A stretch of 64,000 bases of DNA, from contig JAHQIY010000003.1 in assembly GCA_019054805.1 (NCBI GenBank), positions 5,456,001 through 5,520,000 of the forward strand, read 5' to 3'. Positions within the stretch are counted from its first letter, which is position 1, and the number at the start of each line of letters is the position of its first letter. The position numbers were made by a program, and so were the translations under genes. This document shows, in pieces, positions 45,837-56,756 of this stretch. Source of the DNA: Brachionus manjavacas (taxonomy: Eukaryota > Rotifera > Eurotatoria > Ploima > Brachionidae). Below the pieces are notes generated by a model. That model did no database searches. It saw only the letters and a list, made by a program, of their open reading frames with translations, and was not told the origin of the DNA.

Positions 45837-46800
45837 AGATGCTATTCTACCTTTTGAAATTATATTTGGGACAGCAAAAACCAGATTTGTTTAAAAGTTC
45901 CAAATTAAAGTCCAAGTCTGGAATTTTTTTTATAAATATAACTATACTGCCAAAATGGCTAACTGGAACAGTAAAAAAAACGTATGGCCGTGATTCTGAC
46001 TGATGTAACCACAGTTGTCTTAAAGTCCAAAATTAAAGGACTTGGACTTTTTTAAAAAAAATAGAAATAAAAGTCTTAGACTCGGACTTTTGAAAAAAAA
46101 AGTCCGAACTTGGACTTGGCTTGAGACTTGTGACTTTTAAACAACTCTTGCGAAAACTGCATTTCTTGATAATTCCGATGATAAAATAGATTAAATTAAT
46201 TTACTCAATCGTCTGAGAACAAGATACAAGAACATAGAACAACAAGGAGACAATTTATTACTACAAAAAGCAATATGACAAAACACATAGACATGTTGAT
46301 TTTAATATTGGTTCAGATTTAATGGTTACAGGCCTGTTCCTAAACAAGGGATCACCCAGATGTTGTTATCCACTTGGCAGAGACCGTACAAAATAGCTTG
46401 CAATTTAAGTGATTTAACTTATAGGATTGAAAAAGATAACAAAACTCTAGTATTCCATGTTCAAAGTTAAAGAAATTTCATAAAATTTGGTTGAAAGAAA
46501 AGTTAACTAAGTTATTAGTTCAGGTTAAGTTTGGGTAGAAACTTTAATGAAATAAATGGTATTTTTTTGTTACACAGTAGCTCCTATGAAGCATTCGCAT
46601 CCGGTAATGGATCATGAGCAGCTGCTTTCCAGAAGAGAGATCGCCAGACGTCCTATAAAAGACCGGTGACGGAATGTAATACTCCAGTCTTCAAGATTGG
46701 TCTGCATCCATAGTAGATGCAAGCAAAACTGGTTTGGGACTATAAAAATATTGTTCGCGTTGAGGAGATCGCTTTTTAACAGGAGGGAGTATATTATCGG
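45837..46800 (+). mobile_element. Ty3/gypsy integrase C-terminal remnant, split by a hAT MITE
   Basis: ILPFEIIFGTAKT (45843-45881) and, after the MITE, AKTAFLDNSDDK and NRLRTRYKNIEQQGDN form one interrupted stretch of integrase. It continues as YYYKKQYDKTHRHVDFNIGS and WQRPYKIACNLSDLTYRIE (46374-46430), the GPY/F chromodomain-side block, then VFHVQS. Downstream near 46780 the purine-rich AGGAGGGAGTA could be the polypurine tract before a lost LTR. Multiple stops: dead copy. Confidence 0.7.
45882..46149. mobile_element. 268-bp hAT MITE
   Basis: Left CAGATTTGTTTAAAAGTT and right GTGACTTTTAAACAACTCTT, same family as 44425-45262. The target duplication is GCAAAAAC (45874-45881) versus GCGAAAAC (46150-46157), 7 of 8 identical. 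It splits the gypsy integrase frame and contains several AAAGTCCAA/TTGGACTTT motifs. Confidence 0.75.
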
Positions 46801-47450
46801 CATAAAGAACCGGTAAGTTCGTAGCTTACGCTAAAAACAATTTATGTTTTTAATTCAATTTAAACTAAACTTGGTTGATTAACAATTAATTTGACTTTGA
46901 AAAGACTTCGAAATTATTTTTTGCTCAAGAACGGATTTTAAAAGATTTGGACTTTGTGATTCCATGTTTTTATTAAAATGATTTAAAATGGCACTTATGT
47001 TTGAGTTTTAAATAATATGAAAAGATTCGACAATTTTCCAATTATTTGTCTCAAATTAAACTTAATTTAAAAAATTTGAAATGAAAACAATTTAAATTAA
47101 ATTTGCTTAGATTTTTTAGGATTTGAGTTGAAAAAATTTGAAATTTTGTAATTAAAATTTTCAAAATTTTCATTAATTATATATGATATAAGCTTCGAAA
47201 TTTATTTTTGAAAGTATTTTTTAAAGAATTTAATTTCATTTAAAACTCTTATTTATCTTTTAAGTCAAATTTTATGAATATTCATGATTATGATCGGATA
47301 CAATTTATGCAAAGCTTTAAAATTGTAATTGAATTTTATAGAAAATTTTTTTTTTTTTTAATTTTAGTTTTAAAATTTTGATTTGTGGTAATTTAAAAAA
47401 AAAACGATTTTTTTCTGTCAAAATTTCAATTGAAATCATCTTTATCAGTT
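46801..47450. other. AT-rich stretch 3' of the ZIP gene
   Basis: Nothing recognised; probably includes the 3' UTR of the ZIP transporter. Confidence 0.5.
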
Positions 47451-48915
47451 TCAAATTTGTATATGCTCTTCAAATATTGCTAATAAAAACATAAATATAA
47501 ATCCTATAATCATTGCTAAATTGCACAGTGCAAAAACAATCCAATTCCATTTCTTTGAAGTCATTACAGAAGGAAGCTATTACAAGAAATTAATTGAGCC
47601 TATTAATTTAATCTAATTAAAAAAAATTACCAAATCAACTAATGCAATGTACAAAAACATTCCGGCGGTTATGGTGAAAATCCATTTTCTAGCTTCTTCA
47701 TCATCAGACACAGAGACACCAACATAGAATCCAATTAGACAACTCAAGGCAGTTATTAGATTAAAAATCAAGGCTTGCCAAAAGCTAAAACCACTTTTCA
47801 TTAGAACAGCATAAGTTCCTTTTAAGTAATCCCTTGTTAAAAATAAATACAATGCATTTTTAAATTTACCAAGTTCATGAGGAATTTCATGACACACTAC
47901 TGCAATTGAAGTTGATATACCAAGATTTAACGATTTAGCAAAAGATGCTCCAACGGCAAGTCCATCAGCAAAATTGTGTAATCCGTCACCAACAAGCACA
48001 ATCCAGCCTTTAAACCATTTTAATTTATTAATAAACCAAAAATAAAAAATGATTACCTGCTGCTTTAATTCTTTTTAAATTTTCGAAAAATCCTCTTTTA
48101 TTCTTTTCCTTGGTTAATTTTTTATCTGAGTCAGCTCGTTCTAAATCTTGCGAGTCGTAATTTTCTGATCCAATTTTATTTCCTTGTTAGAGAATTTTTA
48201 AAATAATACATTTTCTATTTATATTACCATTTGACATTTCATTATCATCATCTTCAACGCTAATACCGTGGCTATGTCCATGAGAGTTTCCATTAAAGCG
48301 AGATTTACCGGAAAAATGATGAATTAGAATTTCAAATAACCACAAAATATATAAAACTAAATAATAAATTATTATTTCTTTAATTTTTGTGTATCTTTTT
48401 TAAATTAATACCGGCAATTGTAACACACAACTTAATCACATAGTCCTCAACAACAATTTTGCTCTCTCCAACATGATCTTCGTGCTCTTCTTCATCTTCT
48501 CCGTGATTGTGGCCATGCAATCCAACAACCTTAAATTAAAATATGGAAGATCTTTATTTTTGCTTATTAATTTAACTTGGGGAATAATATGCAATAGAGT
48601 ATCACAAAATAAAGTCGAAGCTGCTAATGCGGTAAGGATTGTCAACACATGGTCAAAAATTGATTTTTTAAAGCAAGGTAATATTAGAAAACCAACTAAA
48701 GTTATAAGAGAGACTATGACAATAGCAATAGTACCATATCCATATTCTTTTTGTTTTTAAATAAAATAAAAATGATTTTATGCATTTAATATTATAATTT
48801 TACTCTCAGCCACTGTCGGTTCTTTGGATTCTTCATCTGAATGATCATGCTCTTCTTCGGAATGAATACATTGTATTAAAAACAATATAAGAATGACTGC
48901 GAATAATATTTTCAT
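47451..48915 (-). CDS. ZIP-family (SLC39, LIV-1 subfamily) metal transporter
   Basis: Eight exons on the minus strand keep frame: 48915-48804, 48746-48577, 48529-48412, 48356-48228, 48182-48057, 48007-47870, 47818-47631 and 47576-47451, giving 368 residues. A signal peptide (MKILFAVILILFLIQC) is followed by a short His/Glu segment, then transmembrane helices including GTIAIVIVSLITLVGFLILP, LTALAASTLFCDTLLHIIPQ, and an acidic/His loop (GLHGHNHGEDEEEHEDH; NSHGHSHG). The metal-binding helices IV and V are seen as VGDGLHNFADGLAVGASF and VVCHEIPHELGT. ZIP proteins move zinc or other divalent metals into the cytosol. The HEIPHELG motif and IFTITAGMFLYIALVDLLP place it in LIV-1. The Asp normally closing the HExPHExGD motif is Thr here. 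Introns are about 45-60 bp. Confidence 0.9.
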
Positions 48916-49860
48916 TTTGTTTCTTGGAATTAGAATTAAAATTTCTAATTTTAACTTAGTTTGTTTTTAGATAAAATTAAATTTTAAAAAGTAATGATAT
49001 TTAGCGAATACTTTTATAAAAGAAATAGGAATGATTTTATTTGAAAAATAAAATAAAAAAATCAGAGGGCTTTCTCATTTTTTCGAGGAGTGATTTCACA
49101 TTTTAAAAAATGCGACAGAGTTATTTGTCAAGGTAAGTTAAAGATTTTCAATAATATTTTATTGTTTGATTAAAATTTAAAAACGAAGAATAAAGGTAAT
49201 AAGAAATAAAAAAAGTTTAGTTAAAACGGTTTTTTATTGAAGTTTAATTGTTTCAGACTCGAGAAATTAAAATTTAAAAAAAGCTAAAGCCTCAATTAAT
49301 TGAACCTAAATTTGAAGTTTTTAAACAAAATTTATTCTTAAACATATTGAATAAAAATTTTATGGCGTGATGTGAAAAAAAAAATTTCACAGTTTAATAA
49401 CGGTGAAAAAGATTTTAGATTTTTATTTTCAAGGATTTGAAAAAATGCTAAACCAACGCTTTATAAATGCTGCAAGACATTTTTTGATTATTTAAAAAAA
49501 TTCAAGATATTCATTTCAGTACCGAAAATTTTGAAAATTGAGAAATTTTACTTTTATTTTATTTTAATTTCAAAATTTAAAAATAACAATATTTATTGCA
49601 AAAATATCCATTTAAAAAACTGAAATTTTTTAATTTAAATCTTTTTAAAAAGATAAATAATTTTATTTTTAAATTAAATTGGAGCTACAAGACTAAATAT
49701 TTAACTCGTCTTGAATATTCAAAAATGTTTTAAGAGAACATGTTGTATTTACAAAGGTATTAAAAAGAAAATATTTGGCCTGTTGTTTGAAGGACCGATT
49801 TCTAAATTTTATTTTTTAATAAATTAATACTAAAGTAACTTTTTAATTATAATTTTCATT
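48916..49860. other. Upstream of ZIP; AT-rich
   Basis: Probable promoter of the ZIP gene just above 48915, then featureless sequence. Confidence 0.5.
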
Positions 49861-50640
49861 AACATCATCATCATTGATGATATTTTAGAGCATATATTTT
49901 TTTTTCAGCATATTTTGACAGTCTCTGATCATCAATATAGCTTAATGTCAAATGAAAATATTCAGTCTTTAATAAAGATTGAACTCATTATGATTAGAAA
50001 ACTGTTAAATGTCTCTGCATATGTAGCATTGCATCTAGCTATGATAGATGTCCTCCTAGTAAGACGTCTTCGCAAGCCTGCTTGCCCTAGCTTATTATAA
50101 TTTTTATTAAGATTAAAACTTACAAGAAGATATAAAGTTTAAAAATAAACAAACCAAAATAAATACAAAAATGATACAAAAAAAATCTGAAATAAAATTA
50201 TTACACAAATTAAGATAAATAAAAGTGAAACAAGTCATTTTTTTCACTTTTATTAAAGTTCAATTTTGCATTGAAGAATCTCAAGATATTTGTTAATATT
50301 TGAAAAAAAAAATCTTTAATAAATATATGATTATTTTTGTTAAAATAAAATTTCCAAAAAAAATATTTATAAAAATCAATTAAAGATCATTTGAAAAAAA
50401 AATTTGTATAATTTTAAATATTAAATATTCAATGTTTAAAAAAATACAGTTCTATAAATTTTTGCAGCGACTAAATTCGAGAGATATAAATTTGTTTCAA
50501 CATTTTGACATATTTTTCCGAGCGAGTTTTAGACCTAAATAAAAAGAGTTTGTGTTAAAGCTAGCTTGCGGAGGCGGACTATTAGAAAGTCGCCTATGAT
50601 AGCACATTGCGCTATACAAAATTGTAAAGATAGGATGACG
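49861..50640. repeat. Inverted pair of LINE-like 3' ends
   Basis: About 50025-50100 (+) reads GCATTGCATCTAGCTATGAT, GACGTCTTCGCAAGCCTGC and TAGCTTATTATAA. About 50560-50625, read on the minus strand, has the similar GCGCAATGTGCTATCATAGG, CGACTTTC and CCGCAAGCTAGC. The GCTAGC/TAGCAT phrasing recalls the 3' ends of the LINE fragments at 9050 and 37160. The frame 49915-50100 is not a gene. Confidence 0.4.
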
Positions 50641-50923
50641 TTTAAGTTTTTAGAGTCAAAATGCATTATTTACATGCAGATGTAAATTTTTATTTTTTTA
50701 ATAAACAAAAAGAAGCTATAATAGCTTAAAACAATTATTTGATTAATATACAATAAAATTTCAAGATTTTAAGAAAATTTCATAAATTGAATTTGAAATC
50801 AAACAATTTCTGAATCCAACAAAAATGGTGTTAAATTCTAATCAATAAATATTGGTATCACTCAGAAAAACAAACCGCACCCAAAATTAATTTAAACGGA
50901 TATCTTTATAAAGTAGTTCAAAT

Positions 50924-51625
50924 AAAAACGTAACGCTAAAAAAGCCGCGTCCAAACAACGGGCAGTGCGTGCGGCCGACCGTCCAGGCCTGTTTGCGGCT
51001 CCGATCCGGTCATGCCGGCCGACCCATCCGACCTATCCAGACATGCCGGCCACTAAATTTTTTTAAATTATTTATTTTTAATAAATTAAATTTAATTTTT
51101 AAATATGAAATTTTCAAGATTTATTTTACACAAATTAAATTTTTTTTTATTATTTGCAAAAAAAATTCAAACAACGCTAATTGCTATTTGATGTTTAAAG
51201 AAGCGAGTGCAAAAGTTTTTTAACCTTTTTATCTGCATTTCACACACTACTCGATAAAAATTTCATTTAAATTTTTAAGAAAATAAAAAATTTACATTTT
51301 ATAGAATAAATATTTATTTTTTATGAAAGAAGCTAAATACTTTTTGCACTCGCTTCTTTAAACATCAAATAGCAAGTAGCGCTGTTTGAATTTTTTTGCA
51401 AATAATAAAAAAAAATTTAATTTGTGTAAAATAAATCTTGAAAATTTCATATTTAAAAATTTAATTTAATTTATTAAAAATAAATAATTAAAAAAAAATT
51501 TAGTGGCCGGCATGTCTGGATAGGTCGGATGGGTCAGCCGTGTATGTCGGACTGGTCGGACGTGTAGGGACGCCAAAGTTACCGTTAACCGGTCGGCCGG
51601 ATCGTTGGCGTTACGTTTTTATTAG
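50924..51625. mobile_element. Long foldback (inverted-repeat) element
   Basis: Outer ends AATAAAAACGTAACGC (50924) and GCGTTACGTTTTTATT (to 51625) are perfect 16-bp inverted repeats. Inside, G/C-rich GGCCGACC clusters are followed by about 200-bp arms, 51018-51218 against 51345-51540, almost fully complementary (for example GACCTATCCAGACATGCCGG against CCGGCATGTCTGGATAGGTC). A loop of about 125 bp separates them. There is no convincing coding capacity. No clear target duplication was identified. A foldback-type MITE is the simplest reading. Confidence 0.8.
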
Positions 51626-52043
51626 AATGGCTGTAGATAGATGACAATTGAACTTGAAACCAATTCAATAATATTGATATTGTGTGTACCGATCCAAAAG
51701 GAGACCGAGTTATAAATTGAGAGAATACATTACCACGACGACGTCGTAAAGGGTCTTGATAATGTTAAAATTATGTAAAAACTAAAGTTTGGTAGTAGAA
51801 GCAACTCAAGATTTAAAGAAAAAAAGTTAATGAGAAGAATGGCAAGTCAGTTATCCAATGCCAAAAATATTTTGAGACCAATTTAGTAAATAATAGGGAT
51901 AGTGATAGAGTAAAAAATTCTTTGAAAAAAATTTCACCGTGTCTTACAAAAATCAGAGTTAAAAATCATGAAAAGAACCAGAAAACTATTCAAATTTAGA
52001 ATTAACTGGTGAATATTTTTCAATGTTTGTAAAAGGTTAGCAC

Positions 52044-52558
52044 TGTAATGTTTACATTAGTACCCTTGGGCCCGTCTATCCGATCTTCTCGTAAGACGTA
52101 TTGGAGCAGCTATTTATGCTCCTTGTTAACTTAAACGCTCATGGTTAAGTTAATCAACTTTCCAGTGATATCGACAAAGATGTCGCTATATCACATCTTC
52201 CCCCGCTTTTATAAAGCGAATGCTAGGGAACTGTCGACCATTGTGACCACTGCCGGATCACCAATGACCGGGACCAGCCATAGACTATTATTTTTCCCAG
52301 GTACTAACTAAACCTAGTCAGGTAGCCGTTGCACGCACTATCAGCATTACCGCCACCGAGAAGCACTTTATTAGTCTTCTGGGGGGCTTTTATCCTCGTC
52401 GCCAGATGTAATGTTTACATTAGTACCCTTGGGCCCGTCTATCCGATCTTCTCGTAAGACGTATTGGAGCAGCTATTTATGCTCCTTGTTAACTTAAACG
52501 CTCATGGTTAAGTTAATCAACTTTCCAGTGATATCGACAAAGATGTCGCTATATCACA
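52044..52558. mobile_element. TRIM-like LTR element with identical LTRs
   Basis: Two direct repeats, 52044-52195 and 52407-52558, are each 152 bp and identical base for base as far as I can compare. Each begins TGTAATGTTTACAT and ends GCTATATCACA, the TG...CA form. The element is bracketed by a perfect 5-bp duplication AGCAC (52039-52043 and 52559-52563). The 211-bp internal part, TCTTCCCCCGC to CGTCGCCAGA, has no coding frame. A G run (CTGGGGGGC) lies about 20 bp before the second LTR. Base composition is far richer in G+C than the surroundings. No obvious tRNA primer-binding site follows the first LTR. Confidence 0.85.
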
Positions 52559-52563
52559 AGCAC

Positions 52564-53690
52564 TTTAAAATTTTATTTTTTATTTTTAATTAGCCTAGGG
52601 ATTTTTTATCAAATAAATAAGCGGAATAATCTCGATTACAGTTTAAAGGAAAATAAATAGTCTATTAACAATCGGTACATAATTTTTCAAACAGATTTTT
52701 TTTTATAACTTTAGATTTTTTTTAATTTTTTTAACCGACACTTCGACGTCAAAATGATGCTAAAAGAGCTGCTAGACCTTGAAGAGCAGCTTTGTCTAGA
52801 AAGTGCAGACCTCTGAACTTTATTTCAAGAACTCTAAGTTAGGTACGATAATTACTCAGAGTATAAAATATTTCTTTCATTGAAATGTTTATCTTTTATA
52901 CAAAATTATTTATTCAATTATCTTTCAATTACGAAAATGAAAAAAAGAGAACTTTATTGTAGTGTTGGGGGGCGGCCAACTTTGGCCGGACTTGAACGGC
53001 CGCATTTTTGACCGTCCGTGAATTGGCCGGCCGTCTGTGGACCGTTCTTAAAAAGGCCGACCTTTTCAGGGCCGGCCACCCGGCAGACCGACCGTGAAAT
53101 GGCAGGCCAAATTTTAGAAGACCGTGTGGTGGCCGGCCAACTGAAAGGCCGTTAAACGGCCGACAAAACGGTCCAAAAAAAAAATTTTACGTAGATGATT
53201 AAAAAAATTTAGAGACATTAAAATTTGCATTTATTATTTATCAAATATTCTGAAGAAGGTAATTTTTAATTATTACCTCAAATTTTAAAAAAAATAACTA
53301 AAATTCCGAATTCAAAAATAATATATATAATTTAAGAATTTCTGAAAAATATCGGAAAAATTTGAGGTAATAATTAAAAATTGCCTATTTTTCAAAAAAA
53401 CTCTTTTTGTTTTTTTTTTTTACAGTATTCATTTTACATGATGCTTTTGGAAATTTTTACGGAAAATTATTTAAACTTACGTAAAAAAAGTAGTCATTTA
53501 TGTAATTATACATAAATTTACAAAAGAAAATTTACGAAATTTATTTGAAAAACTTGAAAATTTACAAAAATTACCTAAATTTCGACTATTTAAGCTAATC
53601 GTAAAAGGGCCAAAAATCATCGTTTTATTTTTTTTCGAAGAATTTTGGAATTTTTTCAATTTTGTTCGATAAAAAAAGATAATTTTTTTG
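52564..53690. other. Intergenic with G/C-rich repeat cluster
   Basis: Mostly AT-rich. From 52965 to 53175 there is a dense run of GGCC, CGGCC, GACCG and GGCCGG phrases beginning GTGTTGGGGGGCGGCC, probably one end of a hAT-like or related DNA transposon. No transposase frame is present. Confidence 0.5.
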
Positions 53691-53830
53691 TTAAAAGATT
53701 TTACATATTGCTTTGTAAGTATCTTCTTCGTTATTAATTGCTTTTCTGTCTTAGATCAGCTTTTAACTCATTCAATACCATCTCAATTGGATTTAAATTA
53801 TGAGATTTTGGAGAAGATTTAACCATATAA
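53690..53830 (-). mobile_element. Tc1/mariner transposase C-terminal fragment
   Basis: Minus strand from 53825: SSPKSHNLNPIEMVLNELKA then DLRQK and, one frameshift later, INNEEDTYKAICK. This is the 'SPDLNPIE.vW..lK..lr' block at the end of the DDE domain, with the catalytic Glu of NPIE kept. The N-terminal two-thirds is not recognisable. Confidence 0.65.
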
Positions 53831-53976
53831 TTTAAATTTTACTCTATTTGATACTTTTAAAATTCCTATTTTATTTGTTACAAAGTTTAATTTATCAATT
53901 TAAAATCATTTGAAAAAAATTGTACCAAATAACATTGGTTTTAATTTAGCTTGGTCAAACGTAAAAAATTAATATT

Positions 53977-54140
53977 GGGATCCGTACAAATTTTCAAAAA
54001 CCGTGGCTGTGTCCGCATTAGCTGGATAACCGCGGGCGGCCATTTGTCCGGTCAACCAGGCGCTTAAAATTTTAGACCGCCAAAAAAAAAAGTCAACAAA
54101 AATACGACTTATTGACTCACCGGCCAAATGACCGTCCGTC
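53977..54140 (+). mobile_element. Non-autonomous DNA element, ACCG family (copy 2)
   Basis: Same order of phrases as 21945-22150: GGGATCCGT, TGTCCGCATTAGCTGG, GGGCGGCC, CAACCAGG, AGACCGCC, GACCGTCCG. The minus-strand frame 53969-54178 across it is not a gene. Confidence 0.55.
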
Positions 54141-54542
54141 AAAATGTAATTTTCCGTAAAAATTACAAATAATATCACGTCAAATCAAAACTGTTTGATT
54201 TGTCCTATTTTATAAAATTATTTGGTCGAATATAAATTTTTTTTTTTTATTATTAATAAATATTTTTTTATTAAATTATTCAGAAGTTATATCCAATTGT
54301 CTAAAAAGTGTTTATTGTAATTAGCAGTACCTTTGAATCTCATTTTTTAGATCGAAATTCATTTTTATTTTAAGGCAATTATCATATCTCGAGTACTTAA
54401 TTGATTATTACAATTCTAAACAAATATAAATATTTTACATACAAAAAAATATTTTTTTTAAATTTTATTACATAACTTAAATAAACTAGCTTATTCACAC
54501 CAAAATGTTCAGCAAAAATATCATAAACAATATAATAAACAA

Positions 54543-56756
54543 TTATTTAATAAAACTTAAAAAGAAAAAAAGAAAAAGAATAAAAGCTAATTTAAACTTT
54601 AAAAAACAAATTTCATAATTCGATATGGTCGAGCTCAAGCTTAGCATCTTATCATTTTGATAATTTAAACATTGTTCCAACTGGCCTGCATACTCATGAT
54701 CTGGCTTGACGTAATTATTAAGATAGTCACACATTGGATATCCTGAATTAAACATCTCAAGCTCCTCTTGTTCTGTGAGATTTCGATCCATTGGCCCGAG
54801 CTCGACAAAAAAATCTCTTTTTTGCAGCCGGTCATGCGGAGAGCTCAATTTTCCGGTCCTTGCAAAATTGGTCCAATAGCTCATCATCAAGCGACTAAGC
54901 TCACGGTCATCATTCTCAAAATTATCCTTGTCCGTCCAGGGCATTCCAAATATATACTCAATCTCGTAGCCATGTATGACTCCCATCCATTCTGGCCACG
55001 GGTTCTTTCTGCTTCTCTTGCTGAACCGATAGAAATAAGTATTGCTAGAATTTTCTACATTGTATCTATTGGCAAGCTTTATAGTCGGACAACTGTAGAT
55101 TACATCACTTAATATCTTGCTTAACTTTTTCCAAGCTAACAAAGGCGAATTGGTGCCAGTGGCATCCAGGTCAAACTTAAGAACAGAACCGTCCCAATTT
55201 TGATATTTATTATGCTCATTTGAGTACAAATCAAATACACACTTGGCATATTTGTTATAAAAATGCTCATTGACCAACTGGTTTTGTTTTTTAGAGTAGG
55301 TTATTTGGACAATTGGTTTTTGGTCGAAATTAACTGAGGAAATTTCAAAATGTGGAACTTTCTTAGTCCGCAACGATTCCACTAGCCTCTCTAAAACAAA
55401 CTCATTATCATTTGTCACAGTTGGCTTGAGAAATTTATCAAAATCAAAATAATTTCCGTAATAGTTGTAGAAGGAGAAAAATGTGGACTCGTCGTAGTTG
55501 ATGCCAATCAGAATTTCGTGCTGAACTTTGGCCTTGAGCTTTTCGAATCTAAAATCAAGAGGGTCATCGGCAATGAGCCCATGATAGTCCATGGTGGGCA
55601 AAAACTGCATTTTCAAATGATCATTCACATACTCCACTTCGAATTGTAGCTGAGATAAAATGGAAGAATTTTGCTTCATTAGGCACTTGTGTATTTCTTT
55701 TTGTAATCTACTTAGATCAGCTTGGGATACAGTTGTGTCCAAACGGTTTAAATTCAAAGCTGGTTTATTGGTCGTGTAGCTTTCGTTCATTTCCACACAT
55801 CCCACTTTTTGCGCCAGGTCCAAACTTATTTTGAGCGCATCATGAGGCTTTCTAAAGCCTATGTCCAAGTAAGAAGACAAACTTTGAAGAATGCCTCTGT
55901 TAAAAATATGAGCTTTGTTTGATAGTAAAAGCAAATTGATGCTTATTGAACCAGCGCTTTCGCCAAACAGGCAAATCTGGTCTTTAGATCCGCCAAAATA
56001 GTCCAAGTAATTTTCTTTGTACCATTCCAGTGCCATTACCTGATCGGCTAAGCCAGCATTGCCTGGAGCAGAAGAGCTGTTCAAAAACAAAAAGCCAAAA
56101 GGTCCCACTCGGTAGTTGGAAGTGATCATGATGGCATCTTCAAAAGAACTAATGATGGTTCCGTCGGTAATTCTCAAATTGGATGAGCCAGTGTTGAACG
56201 ATCCGCCATAAATCCAAAATAAAGTTGGTCTAAGTTTTTCTCTGTCGCTTCTAAATGCATTTGGATAATAATTTAATCTTTGGTGATTGCTGTAGAGCAA
56301 GCTGTCTTGTTCTTTGGTTACCGGTATCCACAGGTTGAAGTACAGACAATCTTCACTTACACCGTTGGGTGGATTCCACATTTCGGATCCGCGAAAGCCG
56401 GGAAATGTAGTGTCGTACTCTTGCCAACAGGAAGGACGCGAATAGGTTGCATCGTAAATGTTTTGTGGCAGCACATGAGCTAATTTGTGCGGGAATTGGA
56501 ATCTTTTTTCACCAAATGGAGCCTGGGCAAACGGAATTCCGAGGAATTCGTACACAATTTTTTCCTGAATGGAGAATTTTTTTTCTATCCGAACTACTTT
56601 ACGGTTGCCAATAAGTTGCTGTCCATTTTTCAGCTTGATTCTCACTGGCTCTTTGGAGCGATCCACTCTTACTGTTTCCTGCTCGCACCGAGTCTTATAG
56701 GAGCCAAGCTTTGAAAATATGAGTGCCAAAAATAACAATGCAATTGTGTTGCGCAT
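54543..56756 (-). CDS. Acetylcholinesterase-like cholinesterase
   Basis: An intronless frame of 737 residues. Signal peptide about 1-19. The carboxylesterase fold carries cholinesterase hallmarks: the omega-loop disulfide pair C110...C137 around GSEMWNP (W127, the choline-binding Trp), SEDCLYFNLW, catalytic Ser267 in FGESAG, Glu423 in GINYDES, and His595 in GVIHGYEIEYIFGMPW, then SYWTNFARTG. The hydrophobic C-terminus (CFLKFKLAFILFLFFFLSF) could be a GPI-anchor signal or membrane segment. Members hydrolyse acetylcholine at synapses. Differences: about 130 residues longer than typical because of loops at about 150-172 and 320-385, and the oxyanion-hole glycine triplet reads GGS (Ser186). A neuroligin-like or non-synaptic esterase is excluded by the intact triad and cholinesterase motifs. 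Confidence 0.9.
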   Translation of the reverse strand: MRNTIALLFLALIFSKLGSYKTRCEQETVRVDRSKEPVRIKLKNGQQLIGNRKVVRIEKKFSIQEKIVYEFLGIPFAQAPFGEKRFQFPHKLAHVLPQNIYDATYSRPSCWQEYDTTFPGFRGSEMWNPPNGVSEDCLYFNLWIPVTKEQDSLLYSNHQRLNYYPNAFRSDREKLRPTLFWIYGGSFNTGSSNLRITDGTIISSFEDAIMITSNYRVGPFGFLFLNSSSAPGNAGLADQVMALEWYKENYLDYFGGSKDQICLFGESAGSISINLLLLSNKAHIFNRGILQSLSSYLDIGFRKPHDALKISLDLAQKVGCVEMNESYTTNKPALNLNRLDTTVSQADLSRLQKEIHKCLMKQNSSILSQLQFEVEYVNDHLKMQFLPTMDYHGLIADDPLDFRFEKLKAKVQHEILIGINYDESTFFSFYNYYGNYFDFDKFLKPTVTNDNEFVLERLVESLRTKKVPHFEISSVNFDQKPIVQITYSKKQNQLVNEHFYNKYAKCVFDLYSNEHNKYQNWDGSVLKFDLDATGTNSPLLAWKKLSKILSDVIYSCPTIKLANRYNVENSSNTYFYRFSKRSRKNPWPEWMGVIHGYEIEYIFGMPWTDKDNFENDDRELSRLMMSYWTNFARTGKLSSPHDRLQKRDFFVELGPMDRNLTEQEELEMFNSGYPMCDYLNNYVKPDHEYAGQLEQCLNYQNDKMLSLSSTISNYEICFLKFKLAFILFLFFFLSFIK

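Noticed and set aside
50969-51223. 84-codon frame in the foldback element
   Set aside because: Arg/Pro-rich start comes from G/C-rich repeat sequence; it lies across an inverted-repeat arm and has no homology I can see.
53969-54178. Minus-strand 69-codon protein
   Set aside because: Covers a non-autonomous repeat that has a homologous copy at 21945 without the frame.
54768-56714. Plus-strand frames of 67-114 codons
   Set aside because: Antisense shadows of the acetylcholinesterase coding sequence.
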